Shown here: piece after piece, positions 18,001 to 26,694 of the stretch | Position numbering within the stretch: the stretch's first letter is position 1 | How the letters are laid out: every line of letters starts with the position of its first letter | Translations under genes and position numbers: made by a program | Assembly: GCA_046329055.1 (NCBI GenBank) | Contig: JAXLVK010000007.1 | Location: forward strand, 27,682-91,681 | Source of the DNA: JADKCL01 sp046329055 | GTDB taxonomy: Bacteria; Bacteroidota; Bacteroidia; J057; JADKCL01 | Length of the DNA: 64,000 nt | Direction of reading: 5' to 3' | The notes under the pieces: model-generated | What the model saw: only the letters and a program-made list of their open reading frames with translations | The model's database searches: none | What the model was told of the DNA's origin: nothing

Positions 18001-18716
18001 ATTCCTCCGTCAGGGTCGTGGGGGACCACAAATTGATGCGCAATATTGGCTCAAGCTCCACCATGTCGATTGGCACGGGTATGAAGGATTCCCATCTCAT
18101 GAGCATGAACCAGCGCGGCAGACTCCTATTCAGCCCCAACTTCTTGGAGCTTGGACACGAGATGATCCACGCCCTCCAAAACCTTCGCGGCTCCAACGTC
18201 GGTGGACTAGAAACGGAAGCCTACAAGGGAACCGCCTGGGAAAACATGTCCGAGCACAGCGTCATCGAAGGCACCGAAATCATGAGGGCCCTCCTCGGCG
18301 ACGAGTTCATGACCGAAAACATGCTCCGTGAGGACCACAACCTAGGCGTACGTCATGGCCACAGTTCCGCCCTCACCCTGAAAGAGGCGGTGGCGAGAAA
18401 GCTGCTCGAATACGCCAATAGCACTGTCTGGGACAAATTGGGGGGCATCATCTTCACCGGCGCACCTGCCGGGATCACCAACCTCCGCAAGCTCCTCGCC
18501 GCCAAACGCGTGAATTGGAACCAAGTCCGGGCCAACTCACACCAACGCACCCAACGATCTGACGATTCCAGATCCAAGAAAAACGTCCGCGAGCGGGTCA
18601 CCAATTTCCATGAATTCATCGTGCAAACCTGCGATACCATCCTCAACCCCAAGACCACCATCGACCAGCTCCGGCAATTGCTTGAGGACGTAGAAAACCA
18701 AGTCACCAAAATCTGA
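15018..18716 (+). CDS. Multi-protease toxin/effector: eCIS-type leader, USP-like cysteine protease, two M91 (NleD)-like zinc proteases (1232 aa)
   Basis: The N-terminal 75 residues are basic and unstructured, with repeated motifs TPVQRKLQAMADDSPQV, LRSFQ and VIQRVVQR. These closely resemble the leaders of Bacteroidota proteins carried by extracellular contractile injection systems, although the usual DUF4157 domain is absent. Next comes a papain-like module: NSCFVAAILNTF with candidate nucleophile Cys91, then GGHFISHV (His277 and His281) followed by WWTSDD, like the Cys and His boxes of ubiquitin-specific proteases. A charged linker leads to HETGH at 648-652 followed by a YNIS...LPERFAHKAY segment. 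A second zinc site, HEMIH at 1047-1051, is followed by ALQNLRG and later DEFMTENMLRE, as in the M91 family (NleD of enteropathogenic E. coli, which cleaves host JNK and p38). The frame is fully open over 3.7 kb. No immunity gene or injection-apparatus gene is in the window. It is probably an injected toxin; the targets are unknown. Confidence 0.8.
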   Translation: MRAQGQRKQQEQRRPLVPETDTSMDNHGQRAMTPVQRKLQAMADDSPQVTHLRSFQLKASHKAQATPKSPVIQRVVQRAAPGGIQHATNSCFVAAILNTFTVVRPLRNLLIPANNAVGGSVSALQDLLWKAVNTIDHAANQVPAGWVRQIMLSLVTNGILPNAVDTADVSNVMARIVDLLAPGNGQAGQANNMPVSSGEIAWFPNQTLQDAAYERIQQMQNQANDFTLTPNSVQVTRGHGNARQAPQTFSVYPADNSVVTYRLRSIIERSGKYVGGHFISHVDRGDGGQEWWTSDDLHPGNVGRNNNIGNMQQQGYAYIYERTTSALAADLQATRIPTNYQDQVQVEYDKQFSEYLKSEFNISDSSSKNKLSPSKYDKDLLVKDKDTVLTKQNVAQKIKDFNTCNQQEQREIGVVNALLLEYSRIPTVDFYEMAQEQMLAARARIRLLHERQAELIGHFLDGKSTKEAQQAFLEGVVPGIEELDPALFQRIAARISRPEEQTLEEFIELRNRYLAYIVQGLRTKTGYARLEEFEGLLGKKEIVLGSIGAEFGAGFQHDDQDTPKGQKQEDRDPIADELLLQSLGGNIPEFIRDRFGKMNRTPGSQKGKTGNLAVYLERYKMLFPMYFGNGKKGGVEMFTSPLFTAMHHETGHLVNYLKGTSGGKNKYTRPKQTKEEESKIIPQTEEGKLLENLTDEEEVYNISIDKYSDRAMSEELSLPERFAHKAYMGMVFGSDGWSEQEVHAMLTKWQKLSGQQPPLKNKMRNLQQEILHFLPGDKDFQQKHQEHLTEVTDWLDHLLSGEIPKENLQRIADAIAWCLDKLEHKVYDRLAGIQKGKLSITKPDNGEIINLGQDLDLVQVQHRRYIQAIVAAKLDLWVQGNADDRRAANQDWRALLSNKQGIRIEQSSQGNTIPKEFANEVQSNIAKLLSRQNGRKLVHTLMSAENALQIRTASTEQFEKLANVFESSGMLKEEAEKEAKNMLSGGQAGAINQSNSSVRVVGDHKLMRNIGSSSTMSIGTGMKDSHLMSMNQRGRLLFSPNFLELGHEMIHALQNLRGSNVGGLETEAYKGTAWENMSEHSVIEGTEIMRALLGDEFMTENMLREDHNLGVRHGHSSALTLKEAVARKLLEYANSTVWDKLGGIIFTGAPAGITNLRKLLAAKRVNWNQVRANSHQRTQRSDDSRSKKNVRERVTNFHEFIVQTCDTILNPKTTIDQLRQLLEDVENQVTKI

Positions 18717-18796
18717 TTCATCCATCAGCATTGGCCTATTCTTGACAGGTCCAACGACGGGCAAAAACCTAGTTGAGAAGCGCCATTTGTTACGAT

Positions 18797-19165
18797 TCAG
18801 TTGAAAATCAGCCTCGCCCGGAACCACTTCTCTCCAGACTCCGCCGCGATCGGCTCGAACTGAAAGCCGTAGAGCGCCGACGTACACGCCAGCCGCAGCT
18901 CATACATCCCCTCCCCCAGCTTCGGAGAGCGCACATACTTCACGTCGCCCGAGGGCGTCACCAAGACATCAAATGTGATACTGTCCTGCCGCTCTGCGAA
19001 GAAGCTCGCCGTCTTTTCTTTGACGATGCCCCGGTCCAGCTGCGAGAAGGAAAAACTGCCCATTTGGCTCGTGCTACGCAGGCTGCCATAGCCCACAGGG
19101 TGCTGCGCTCGTGCCGCGACCGACAATACAAACAATAGAAAAACCAGGGAGAGGGTTCTTTTCAC
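18797..19165 (-). CDS. Small secreted protein of unknown function (122 aa)
   Basis: I choose the GTG at 19165 because it begins directly with a good signal peptide (VKRTLSLVFLLFVLSVAARAQ). An ATG at 19231 would add 22 residues with no export logic. The mature domain of about 100 residues has FDVLVTPSGDVKYVRSPKLGEG, similar in style to the TonB C-terminal / energy-transducer-like domains of Bacteroidota periplasmic proteins, but this assignment is weak. The gene is convergent with the effector gene and is followed by the ABM protein and SAM hydrolase genes on its own strand upstream. Confidence 0.6.
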   Translation of the reverse strand: MKRTLSLVFLLFVLSVAARAQHPVGYGSLRSTSQMGSFSFSQLDRGIVKEKTASFFAERQDSITFDVLVTPSGDVKYVRSPKLGEGMYELRLACTSALYGFQFEPIAAESGEKWFRARLIFN

Positions 19166-19227
19166 AAGGGTGGTATTCGATTTTGACTTTGCAATGTTCG
19201 GAAAATCAAGCGAATAATTTTCCACGA

Positions 19228-19524
19228 TCAATCCACGACCATCTCCTGCACCAGCGAAAATGCCTGAGGCCGCCCAGCAAAGAGCACCTTTGTCCGGCTC
19301 CAGACCGAGGCAAACAGCTCACTGACCCGATAAGCCTCTAGCGCGTCCAGATTCTCCCAATGAGAATAGGTGTAGAAGACATTCCCCAGCTCAGCATCCC
19401 GGTGCAGTTCCAGATGCAACACCCCCGGAAAATGCCGGATGAGGGATTTGGTGGAATTGAACAACTCCAAGAAGGCCTCCACCTTCGCCGGGTCAAACTC
19501 CATCCTCACGATGCGTACAATCAT
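19228..19524 (-). CDS. Antibiotic biosynthesis monooxygenase (ABM) fold protein (98 aa)
   Basis: This small protein has the dimeric alpha/beta-barrel ABM pattern: MIVRIVRMEF at the first strand, then FPGVLHLELHRD and FYTYSHWENLDALEAYR, where the Trp-Glu pair is typical. Family members act as small monooxygenases or haem/quinone-modifying proteins; the substrate here cannot be named. The gene starts immediately after the stop of the upstream SAM-hydrolase gene on the reverse strand, so the two are co-transcribed. Confidence 0.85.
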   Translation of the reverse strand: MIVRIVRMEFDPAKVEAFLELFNSTKSLIRHFPGVLHLELHRDAELGNVFYTYSHWENLDALEAYRVSELFASVWSRTKVLFAGRPQAFSLVQEMVVD

Positions 19525-20307
19525 CTAGCCGTAAAATTCAATGGTGATCATGTCCTGCGCCTTCAGCCCCAGGAGCTGTGCTGCGCTGCCTTCCCGGATC
19601 GCGATCTCCAGGTGTCCATTGTCCCCGAACAGGGCGAGCGCGTCACCCTTGCCCACGTCCGCATAGCTGCCCACGATGCGTTGCATCCGCAGCTTCCGAA
19701 TGAAGATTTGGAAACTCTTGTCGCCCTTGAGGCTGAGGAATTCGTCCTTGTGGATATTGGTGATCGCGTTGCCGAAATGGTCCACATGCAGGATGAGCCC
19801 CCGGAGCGAGTTTTCGGAAAATGTCGGCGCGCCCCAACGGTACTCCCGTACAGCCGCCCGCTCCCCGATATCGCCCAGCCCCTTCCCCTGCGCCAATGCA
19901 GCCGCCACGGGTGCCATCCGGTTCTGCACCAGAAATGCCCGTCCACTGATGTTCAGTGGCAGCGAATCCAGGTTCACCTGCACCCAATCCGCCTCCGCCT
20001 CGCTTTTCACCAAGCTCAGCACCCCATTGTCCGGCGCCACAAAGTAATGTCCCTCCATCTCCATCGCCACGATCCCCGTCCGGCTCCCTCCCTCGGGATC
20101 CACCCCGATGATATGCACCGTGCCCGCCGGGAACTTGAAGCAAGCCCCCCGCGCGATGAACGCCGCCTCCATCGTATTGAATGGCGAAACCTCGTGCGTG
20201 ATGTCCACCAGCGTCGCGCCAGGCACCAATGACAAGAGGGTACCCTTGAGGGCACCCACATAATGGTCACGGGTTCCGAGGTCCGTAGTGAGGGTGATGA
20301 CCGACAT
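19525..20307 (-). CDS. SAM hydrolase / SAM hydroxide adenosyltransferase (DUF62 family, 260 aa)
   Basis: The family, related to fluorinase and chlorinase, hydrolyses SAM to adenosine and methionine. Visible signatures are ITLTTDLGTRDHYVGALKG at residues 4-22 with the catalytic Asp, the VDITHEVSPF motif at about 34-43, GVDPEGG and FVAPDNGVLS (about 88-97), and HVDHFGNAITNI (about 173-184) near the C-terminal domain. The length is normal. The gene is divergent from phoH with 77 bases between the starts and is followed directly by the ABM gene. Confidence 0.9.
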   Translation of the reverse strand: MSVITLTTDLGTRDHYVGALKGTLLSLVPGATLVDITHEVSPFNTMEAAFIARGACFKFPAGTVHIIGVDPEGGSRTGIVAMEMEGHYFVAPDNGVLSLVKSEAEADWVQVNLDSLPLNISGRAFLVQNRMAPVAAALAQGKGLGDIGERAAVREYRWGAPTFSENSLRGLILHVDHFGNAITNIHKDEFLSLKGDKSFQIFIRKLRMQRIVGSYADVGKGDALALFGDNGHLEIAIREGSAAQLLGLKAQDMITIEFYG

Positions 20308-20333
20308 CCAGCAAATTTTTCCAAAGATTTGCG

Positions 20334-20341
20334 TATTTTTG
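20334..20341 (+). promoter_or_regulatory. -7 box TATTTTTG upstream of phoH
   Basis: TATTTTTG matches TAnnTTTG exactly and lies 43 bases before the phoH ATG, in the divergent gap with the SAM hydrolase gene. The -33 region is T-rich but has no clean TTTG. Confidence 0.4.
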
Positions 20342-20384
20342 CCTCTACGGTCGCGGACTAATCCACAGGCAACAGCGCGACTGT

Positions 20385-21546
20385 ATGATTATTTTGACCG
20401 AGTACAGCTTTCTACTCGAGGAGATCAGTCCCCTCGAATTCTACGGAGTAAACAATCTGCGACTGGACCAGCTCAAGTCCAAGTTCCCCCACGTCCTCTT
20501 CGTGGCACGCGGTAGCGACCTCACCCTCAAGGGCCCAGCCCAAGAGTTGAGCCTTGCGCGTGACATGGTGGAGGGCCTCATCGAGGAGATCGGGCAGCGC
20601 GGCAGCATCAGTCAGCAACGGTTCAATGAGGTCTTGTCAGCATCAGCTGGAGGCGAGGGTCTCCCCCCCGTGGACGATGATGAAGATTTTGTCCTGCATG
20701 GCACTCGGGGCAGCGTGATCCGCGCCAAGACAGCCGGACAGCGCGAGATCCTCAAGGCCGCCAAGGAAAACGACATCGTCTTTGCACTCGGCCCCGCAGG
20801 CACGGGCAAGACCTACATGGGCGTGGCCCTCGCCGTCCGCGCGCTCAAGGAAAAGGAGATCAAGAAGATTTTCCTCGTTCGCCCCGCCGTCGAGGCAGGC
20901 GAGACCCTCGGCTTCCTGCCGGGCGACCTCAAGGAAAAGGTCGATCCCTATCTGCGTCCGCTCTACGACGCATTGGAGGACATGATCCATTTCGACAAGC
21001 TCAAGAGCTACCTCGAAAAGAACATCATCGAGATCGCCCCCCTCGCCTACATGCGCGGCCGCACCCTGAGCAACTGCTACGTCATCCTCGACGAGGCCCA
21101 AAACGCCACCGAGATGCAATTCCGCATGTTCCTGACCCGTCTCGGCAACGGCGGCAAGATCATCATCACCGGCGACGACAGCCAGATCGACCTCCCTCGC
21201 AACCAACGCAGCGGTCTCCTCCAAGCCAAGCGCATCCTCAAGGACGTCCTGCGGCATCGCCTTCGTGCGGATGAAACCCACCGACGTCGTCCGCCACCGC
21301 CTAGTCCGCGAGATCATCACCGCCTACAAGCGCGAAGACGACGCCAAGGAAGCCGCCGCACATGAAGCCAAGCAGGAGCGGAAGGGGGAGGCGCAATCCA
21401 GAGCAAAAGGCGGCAGATCAAAGGTAGCAATTGAGCATCCATCGTACTTTACATTTGAACTATGTACATCCGTTCATTCATATTCAACATCCGGTGCATC
21501 GAACATTTGGGATTTGCCTTCTGAGGATGGTCACGAGGCGGGGTAG
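20385..21546 (+). CDS. phoH: PhoH family ATPase with one frame change near its C-terminus
   Basis: PhoH proteins are cytoplasmic P-loop ATPases linked to RNA metabolism. The first frame gives a KH-like N-terminus, GPAGTGKTYMG (Walker A at 136-143), VRPAVEAGE, FLPGDLKEKVDPYLRPLYD, the Walker B-like CYVILDEAQN at 231-240 and TGDDSQIDLP. The expected continuation GIAFVRMKPTDVVRHRLVREI is present but in another frame from about 21256, so one or two bases are wrong near 21252. Because the family is normally intact, a sequencing error is likely. The second frame stays open to 21546, running about 85 bases into the following ATPase gene, so the true stop is uncertain. Confidence 0.85.
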
Positions 21547-22845
21547 CATGTGATCATTGGCGAAAACGGAACCGGAAAGACCACTGTTGTGCGAGCGATC
21601 GACTCTACGATGATGAGTGAAAAAGATATGGAGAAGCTCGTCATTTCGACCTTTCCCTACGTGAGGACCGAACCGACCCGGGGAGGATGTGTTTCTGGAG
21701 GATCATTCGTGACCCAATTTGGGATACGGTCAAGCCATTGACAGGAGGATTTGGCTTCAGGAACGATATTGAGGTCAGTATCGCGGAATCAGGCCCCATT
21801 TGGCGAGTATGCCATCTCTGCTGAAGCGGATTTGAGAAAGGAAGAAATCCAGTGGAATGTTGTTGAGGAATTTCTGAGTCCCCAAGAAACGGTTCAGCAT
21901 CATGAAGGGTGCCCTAATTCCGCATCTCGCATTGGCCCAATACGTCTTAAAGTATGCAGAGCGGGGATGGATGTCATTGCCTTTGGGGTGCATCTAGAAG
22001 ATTTCAAGTAGCATAAATGCCTCCTGATGATTTCTTGGAATTTATCCCAGAGCCAGCGGAGTGGTTGGCCTCTACCAAGAAGACACGGTTTATGCTGAGA
22101 TGAGCCTTTGGATTCAGAAGCTCTACACCCAAGGTCTAGAGGGCAAAAACAAAATCAAAACCTTCGCAATTTCCTCAATGATGGCGCTCTCCTCCCAAAC
22201 GGTGTCCGCCTCAATGGCATCTCAAGCGATGGGGTGTTCTTCGAAGACTCTGAGGGCAAGAAGGTCAACCTCCACGACCTTAGCGACGGTTATCGGTCAG
22301 TCCTGTCGATCACCTTTGAACTGGTTCGGCAACTGGTTCGCAGCTACGGCGAGCAAAGCGTCTTCGCCAACATTGAGCAAGGGAATATGAACATCCCGCT
22401 CCCCGGAGTCGTGATCATTGACGAAATCGATGCACACCTCCACCCCACATGGCAGACCCGCGTGGGACAGTGGTTCACCCAATATTTCCCAAAACTGCAG
22501 TTCATCGTCACCACGCACAGCCCGCTCATCTGCCGAGCTAGTGGAGAGCATGGCAAAATCTTCCAACTCGCCACGCCTGATTCCGAGCATCCTAGCCGCG
22601 AGATCACTGGGATCGAAAGGGACAGGCTCGTCTATGGGGACATCCTTGACGCATACAGCACAGACCTCTTCGGAAAAGACATTGAGCGTGGACAAGAGGG
22701 TCGTCAGTTACAGGAGGAGTATCGCCAACTCGTGTACAAGGACCGATATGGCATGCCCATGAGCCAATCGGAGCAGGATCGCTTCCACCACCTCACCCAA
22801 CTTTTCCGTTTCAATGTTGATCATTCCAGATCCAGGGTTAAGTGA
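21462..22845 (+). pseudogene. AAA ATPase of a Septu-like (PtuA-like) pair, frameshifted
   Basis: The start at 21462 (MYIRSFIFNIRCIEHL) is typical of AAA_15/21-type ATPases that recognise DNA or defence signals. The Walker A motif IIGENGTGKTTV follows in another frame at about 21553. A stretch of broken frames from 21620 to 22110 covers the coiled-coil region. The C-terminal part, from about 22108, is open and contains LSDGYRSVLSITFEL (signature-like), Walker B with VVIIDEIDAHLHPTW, and the switch His in IVTTHSPL. The stop overlaps the HNH gene start by 32 bases, so the two are tightly coupled. This ATPase plus HNH pair is the architecture of Septu (PtuAB). At least three frame changes are needed for one product. 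Confidence 0.7.
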
Positions 22846-23716
22846 GGCGACCACCGCGCACCTGTCAAGGAATCAGGCCCAGATAGACCGGCACATGCCG
22901 GACTGGGAAGCAGCCAAGGCCGAGATGAATCAGCTCTGGGACAGGCGAAATTTTGGCGAAGGTGAAGCAGCATTCGCAGAGATCGAGGCCAATTTGAAGA
23001 CGATGAGCGTCGGTGGGCGGTTTTGCAACTACTGCGAGCACAACCTCATTTCATCGCGGTCCATCGAACACATCCGCCCCAAAAGCACCTTCCCTGCTTA
23101 TGCGTTCAGGTGGGAGAACATGCTGAAGGTCTGTCCGCAGTGTAACATGGAGTCCAAAATCGCGAAGATGTGGATATTTTGCCCGGAGGGTTCCAACACC
23201 CTCGAACCTACAACTCGCAGGCAGCCTCCGACAGAAGACATCTGCTTCATCAACCCTCGGATCGAGGATGCGATGGAACTCATGGAATTGGACTTTCTAA
23301 GCTTTCAGTTTTTCTGCAACAGAAATTTCGCTGTGGGTTCCCGAGAGTTTCTCAAAGTAGAGAAGACGATTGAGATCCTCAACCTTGGGAGCGATGATCT
23401 CGCGGCTCAACGTGAGGCTGCCTTCCTGGACTTCAAGAATTGTCTAGCCATCTACTGCCAAGCAATGGCTGCCCAAGATATACAAGACCTTCGATTGGCA
23501 CTTGGAGGATATCCGGATGTCCATGAGGCCCAAGACTTTCTAACGAAGAAATCACAAATATTGGCCCACCTGAAGGCGTCCTTCTTCCACAAAATGCATC
23601 AGACCGTCTGGCGGGAAATGCAACGCCGCTATACTGAACTCTCGTTAGAGGTTCAGCTTTTGTTTGAAAAATCAGGGGCTTCGCAGTGGTTACCTACTCC
23701 GAACCACCCGCTCTAA
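22814..23716 (+). CDS. HNH endonuclease-like protein (300 aa), partner of the upstream AAA ATPase
   Basis: The protein has a zinc-bound HNH module: CNYC at 71-74, SIEHIRPKS at 84-92 (catalytic His86 region), FRWENML at about 98-104 and CPQCN at 107-111. The long helical C-terminal half is uncharacterised. HNH nucleases encoded right after an AAA ATPase are the effector PtuB of Septu anti-phage systems, where the ATPase controls the nuclease. Here the ATG lies 32 bases inside the ATPase gene. The frame is fully open, unlike its partner. The stop overlaps the convergent nhaD stop by three bases. Confidence 0.75.
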   Translation: MLIIPDPGLSEATTAHLSRNQAQIDRHMPDWEAAKAEMNQLWDRRNFGEGEAAFAEIEANLKTMSVGGRFCNYCEHNLISSRSIEHIRPKSTFPAYAFRWENMLKVCPQCNMESKIAKMWIFCPEGSNTLEPTTRRQPPTEDICFINPRIEDAMELMELDFLSFQFFCNRNFAVGSREFLKVEKTIEILNLGSDDLAAQREAAFLDFKNCLAIYCQAMAAQDIQDLRLALGGYPDVHEAQDFLTKKSQILAHLKASFFHKMHQTVWREMQRRYTELSLEVQLLFEKSGASQWLPTPNHPL

Positions 23717-25066
23717 CCCATCACCAGAAACACCCCCGCTCCCGCAAAGTACCCGAGCAGCGCGAGGAGCGTGATCCTTTTCAGGTACCAGAAAAATTCC
23801 ACCCGCTCCATGCCCATCACCGCGACGCCTGCGGCACTGCCGATGATCAAGATGGAGCCGCCGGTGCCTGCGGTAAATGCCAGGAAATGCCAGAAATTGT
23901 GGTCGGTGACCAATTCGGGATAGGTGCCCGGATCATACATCTGAATCGCACCAGCGACCAGGGGCACGTTGTCCACCACGGCTGAGACCAGCCCGATGGC
24001 GATCGCGACCATGTTCCGATTGGGGAGGGTGTCGTCGAGCCATTTCGCAAATTCAGCCAGCAAGCCACTCGCCTGCAATGCCCCCACTGCCAGCAGGATG
24101 CCCATGAAAAACAACATGCTCGGGATGTCGATCCGCTCCAGTGCCTTGGCCGGGGAGAACCGCTCGCGCTCAGGCATTTCCGAACGCTTGTGCATCAACT
24201 CAGTCACAATCCACAACACGCTCAGGCTCAACATCATCCCCATGAACGGCGGCAGATGCGTCAATACCTTGAACACGGGAACGAAGAGCAAGCCGACCAC
24301 TCCCAGTACCAGGATCAAGATCTTCTGGAAACGTGGACCATCCTGCTCGACGGGTGCGACCACGGGTTCTCCGACCTTGTCGCCCAATCCCAATGCACTG
24401 ATCAACCGCTTCTGCGACTCCACGGCATCGGGCCCACGGTCTTGATTCTGAGGAGGATTCACCTTGCCACGCACGAGGAAACTCATCACCGCCACAGGCA
24501 CCAAGAGGCTCACCAGGCTCGGCAACAGCAGACTCTGGATCACGGCGACCGAACTGATCTTGTCCTTCATCCAAAGCATGGTCGTGGTCACGTCCCCAAT
24601 CGGAGACCATGCGCCGCCTGCATTCGCAGCCAGGATCACCATCCCCGCAAAAAACAGCCTATCCCTGCGGTCATCGATCAGCTTGCCCAGAATCGACACC
24701 ATCACAATCGCCGTGGTGAGATTGTCCAGCACCGCCGATAGGAAAAACGTGATCAACGCCACCAACCACAGCAGCCCGACCTTGCTCCGCGTTCGAATTG
24801 CATTGGTCAGGACATCAAATCCGTCGTGAACGTCGATCAGTTCCACGATGGTCATCGCCCCGATCAGAAGAAAGTCTGCGCAATCTCCAGCACCTGCTCA
24901 TTCAGCAAATGCGGCTGCACACCAGCGACATCCGGCCCCATAAATCACATAAATCGTCCAGCACAGTATCCCCGATCAGCAACGCCGTCCCCATGCTGCC
25001 CACCTGCATCAAGGGTGCTCGAGGCTATGCAGCGCGACTAAACACCACCAAGATCAATGTCTCCAT
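23713..25066 (-). pseudogene. nhaD: NhaD-type Na+/H+ antiporter, N-terminal part frameshifted
   Basis: From 24855 to 23713 the frame is open and gives about ten membrane segments with the NhaD hallmarks FLSAVLDNLTTAIV, NAGGAWSPIGDVTTTMLW and SAVVDNVPLVAGAI, which hold the conserved Asp, Asn and Thr residues of the ion-transport site. Upstream, the expected N-terminus is present in pieces: METLILVVF from an ATG at 25066, then LHSLEHP, CWTIYVIYGAG, and HLLNEQVLEIAQTFF before LIGAMTIVEL. At least four frame changes lie between 24865 and 25040. NhaD exports Na+ or Li+ in exchange for protons and is common in marine and haloalkaline Bacteroidota. Confidence 0.85.
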
Positions 25067-25147
25067 GCGCAAGGAATCAGAGCTTCCAAAGGCAAAGTAA
25101 ATGAAAAACCAATGCTGAATTGACGGGGAGCAGCTACCTGCTCAAGA

Positions 25148-25223
25148 GGACGCGGCTACAGCCGCAGGCCCGATCGGCGCCGCCCACTTCTGGGGACGCG
25201 GCTTCGGCCGCAGGCCGATCGAC
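25148..25223. repeat. Two direct copies of a GC-rich hairpin unit
   Basis: GGACGCGGCTACAGCCGCAG at 25148 and GGACGCGGCTTCGGCCGCAG at 25194 each fold into a GCGGC-N4-GCCGC hairpin and are followed by GGCC(C)GATCG. The substitution pattern keeps the hairpin. The unit lies in the gap after the amino-acid dehydrogenase gene and before nhaD. Confidence 0.6.
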
Positions 25224-25266
25224 TGTACTCCGGATCCTGCACCTGACATCGTGAAGGGCGGCGAAG

Positions 25267-26588
25267 TCAGGTAACCACTTTAGCCCCTACCGAAAGAAAA
25301 ACCTCAAGAATCATCCCACGGGAATGTACTGCTAAATGGCGCGAAGCTGATGCCGATTCTTCCCGCCCACCTTCTCGAGGCCTGCCCAAAACGTCAATGC
25401 AATCCCCAACCCGGCTTTGCCAGAGGCGGTATAGGCTCAGGTTGGTTGGAGTTAGCGTCAGCAGGGCATCGCGGATGCAATCGCTCACGTCCTTGAAGCG
25501 GCCTCATCCTCCAGGAATTTCATCGGCTGCCCATGAAGTAGCCAAATGCCCGCGCCATGCACCAGTTGGCGGTGATCGAGGATGACAGCGAGTTGATTGT
25601 CGACGTGGATGGCGGTGGCACCAGGGAAAATCTCGGGATCGTCAAATGGGACGGTGGCGCCGCCTGGGAATGACCTCATGCCTGCGGCCTTCATGCGGTG
25701 CCTATACGGTGATGACGCGGGAGCAGGGCCATAGGCGACCTCGGCGGGCGTCCAGTTTGGTCATGGGCTGGTCGTAGGGGATCATGCCGAAACCGCAAGG
25801 GCATTGCCATCGCGGGTCAGGAACAGGTTCGGATTTCCTCCAGGCTGGAAGCCCTCGGGCTTGAGCAGTCCGCCATTCCGGTCGATGATGCCGACCACGG
25901 GCATGCCATGCTGCACGCCGAAGTGAGCGCCGCCGCCCCGACGGTGCTTCACCCCAGACCTTGGATGATCACGCGCGCCAGCGCCGGAGGGCCCAGGGTG
26001 TAGAGGAGCCGCCGGACGACCTCCAGGCCGCGCCCATCCGGTGATCATGTCGGCGACCACCCGGGTGACCGCCCCGGTGGTGCTCGGGTGCATCGATCCT
26101 TGCTCACCATCTTGCAGGCGGCTTCGATGATCGGCGTTGCCAGCATCGTCCGGCCGAAATGCCGACCGCGATGCCTTCGGCAATGCAGCAGGCCCATGCT
26201 CCGGGTGATCGAGCAGGACGCGTTTCGTCCGTTCAGGTCTCGCCGTGCCATAGTAGGTCTTGAACGGCGTGGCGCAGCTGCGCCTGGCAGCGCAACACCC
26301 CATCCTTGCGTGGGTCGGCGGATTAAGTCAATCCCGACGGCGCCTCCGATTTGTGGGCCTGGACAAGGAACTTCACCTCCATGGTCTTGGCAAACGAAAG
26401 CACCTCGTGCTTGTTTCAAGCCCTCGCGCATCCGGAATTTCGCCGAAAGCAGCGCCCCGCAAGGAATTGATCACCACCCAACCTTCGGCTTCGGTCTCGC
26501 TGTCCTTCCATTCGAAGACAATTTCCGGGCGCTTGGCCTCGAACGCCTTGAGCCGATCCAGCATAGTTCTTTCAGATGTTTGCACCAT
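25267..26588 (-). pseudogene. Glu/Leu/Phe/Val dehydrogenase family enzyme, heavily frameshifted
   Basis: The pieces read in order on the reverse strand from an ATG at 26588: MVQTSERTMLDRLKAFEAKR with WKDSETEAEGWVVINSLRG, then EVLSFAKTMEVKFLV and GPQIGG, then KTYYGT, then VADMITG, then VVGIIDRNGGLLKPEGF with NLFLTRDGNALAV, then VPFDDPEIFPGA and HVDNQLAVI, then SDCIRDALLTL. These are the ordered conserved blocks of the amino-acid dehydrogenase family (Rossmann-fold NAD-dependent oxidative deamination). The frame changes roughly every 50-150 bases, far more than in neighbouring comF, so the locus is either a low-quality patch or a true relic. No full-length product can be made from the sequence as given. 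Confidence 0.75.
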
Positions 26589-26649
26589 TTTATCCCTTGA
26601 GCTTTCGCCAAAATTAGAAAAAAGTCGGCTGGGACAAAGAAACTGACGC

Positions 26650-26694
26650 GCGTCAAGCGTTGCGAGCGCTGAGACCGCTCGCAACGCTTGACGC
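26650..26694. promoter_or_regulatory. Perfect 19-bp inverted repeat between divergent genes
   Basis: Arms at 26650-26668 and 26676-26694 are exactly complementary around the loop CTGAGAC. The element lies between the divergently oriented dehydrogenase gene (ATG 26588) and comF (start about 26795), so it cannot be an ordinary terminator of either. It could be a regulatory cruciform, an operator or a mobile hairpin. Confidence 0.7.

Noticed and set aside
15018..18716. Possible complete eCIS locus around the effector
   Set aside because: No sheath, tube, spike, baseplate or ATPase genes of an injection system can be found in the neighbouring 15 kb on either side.
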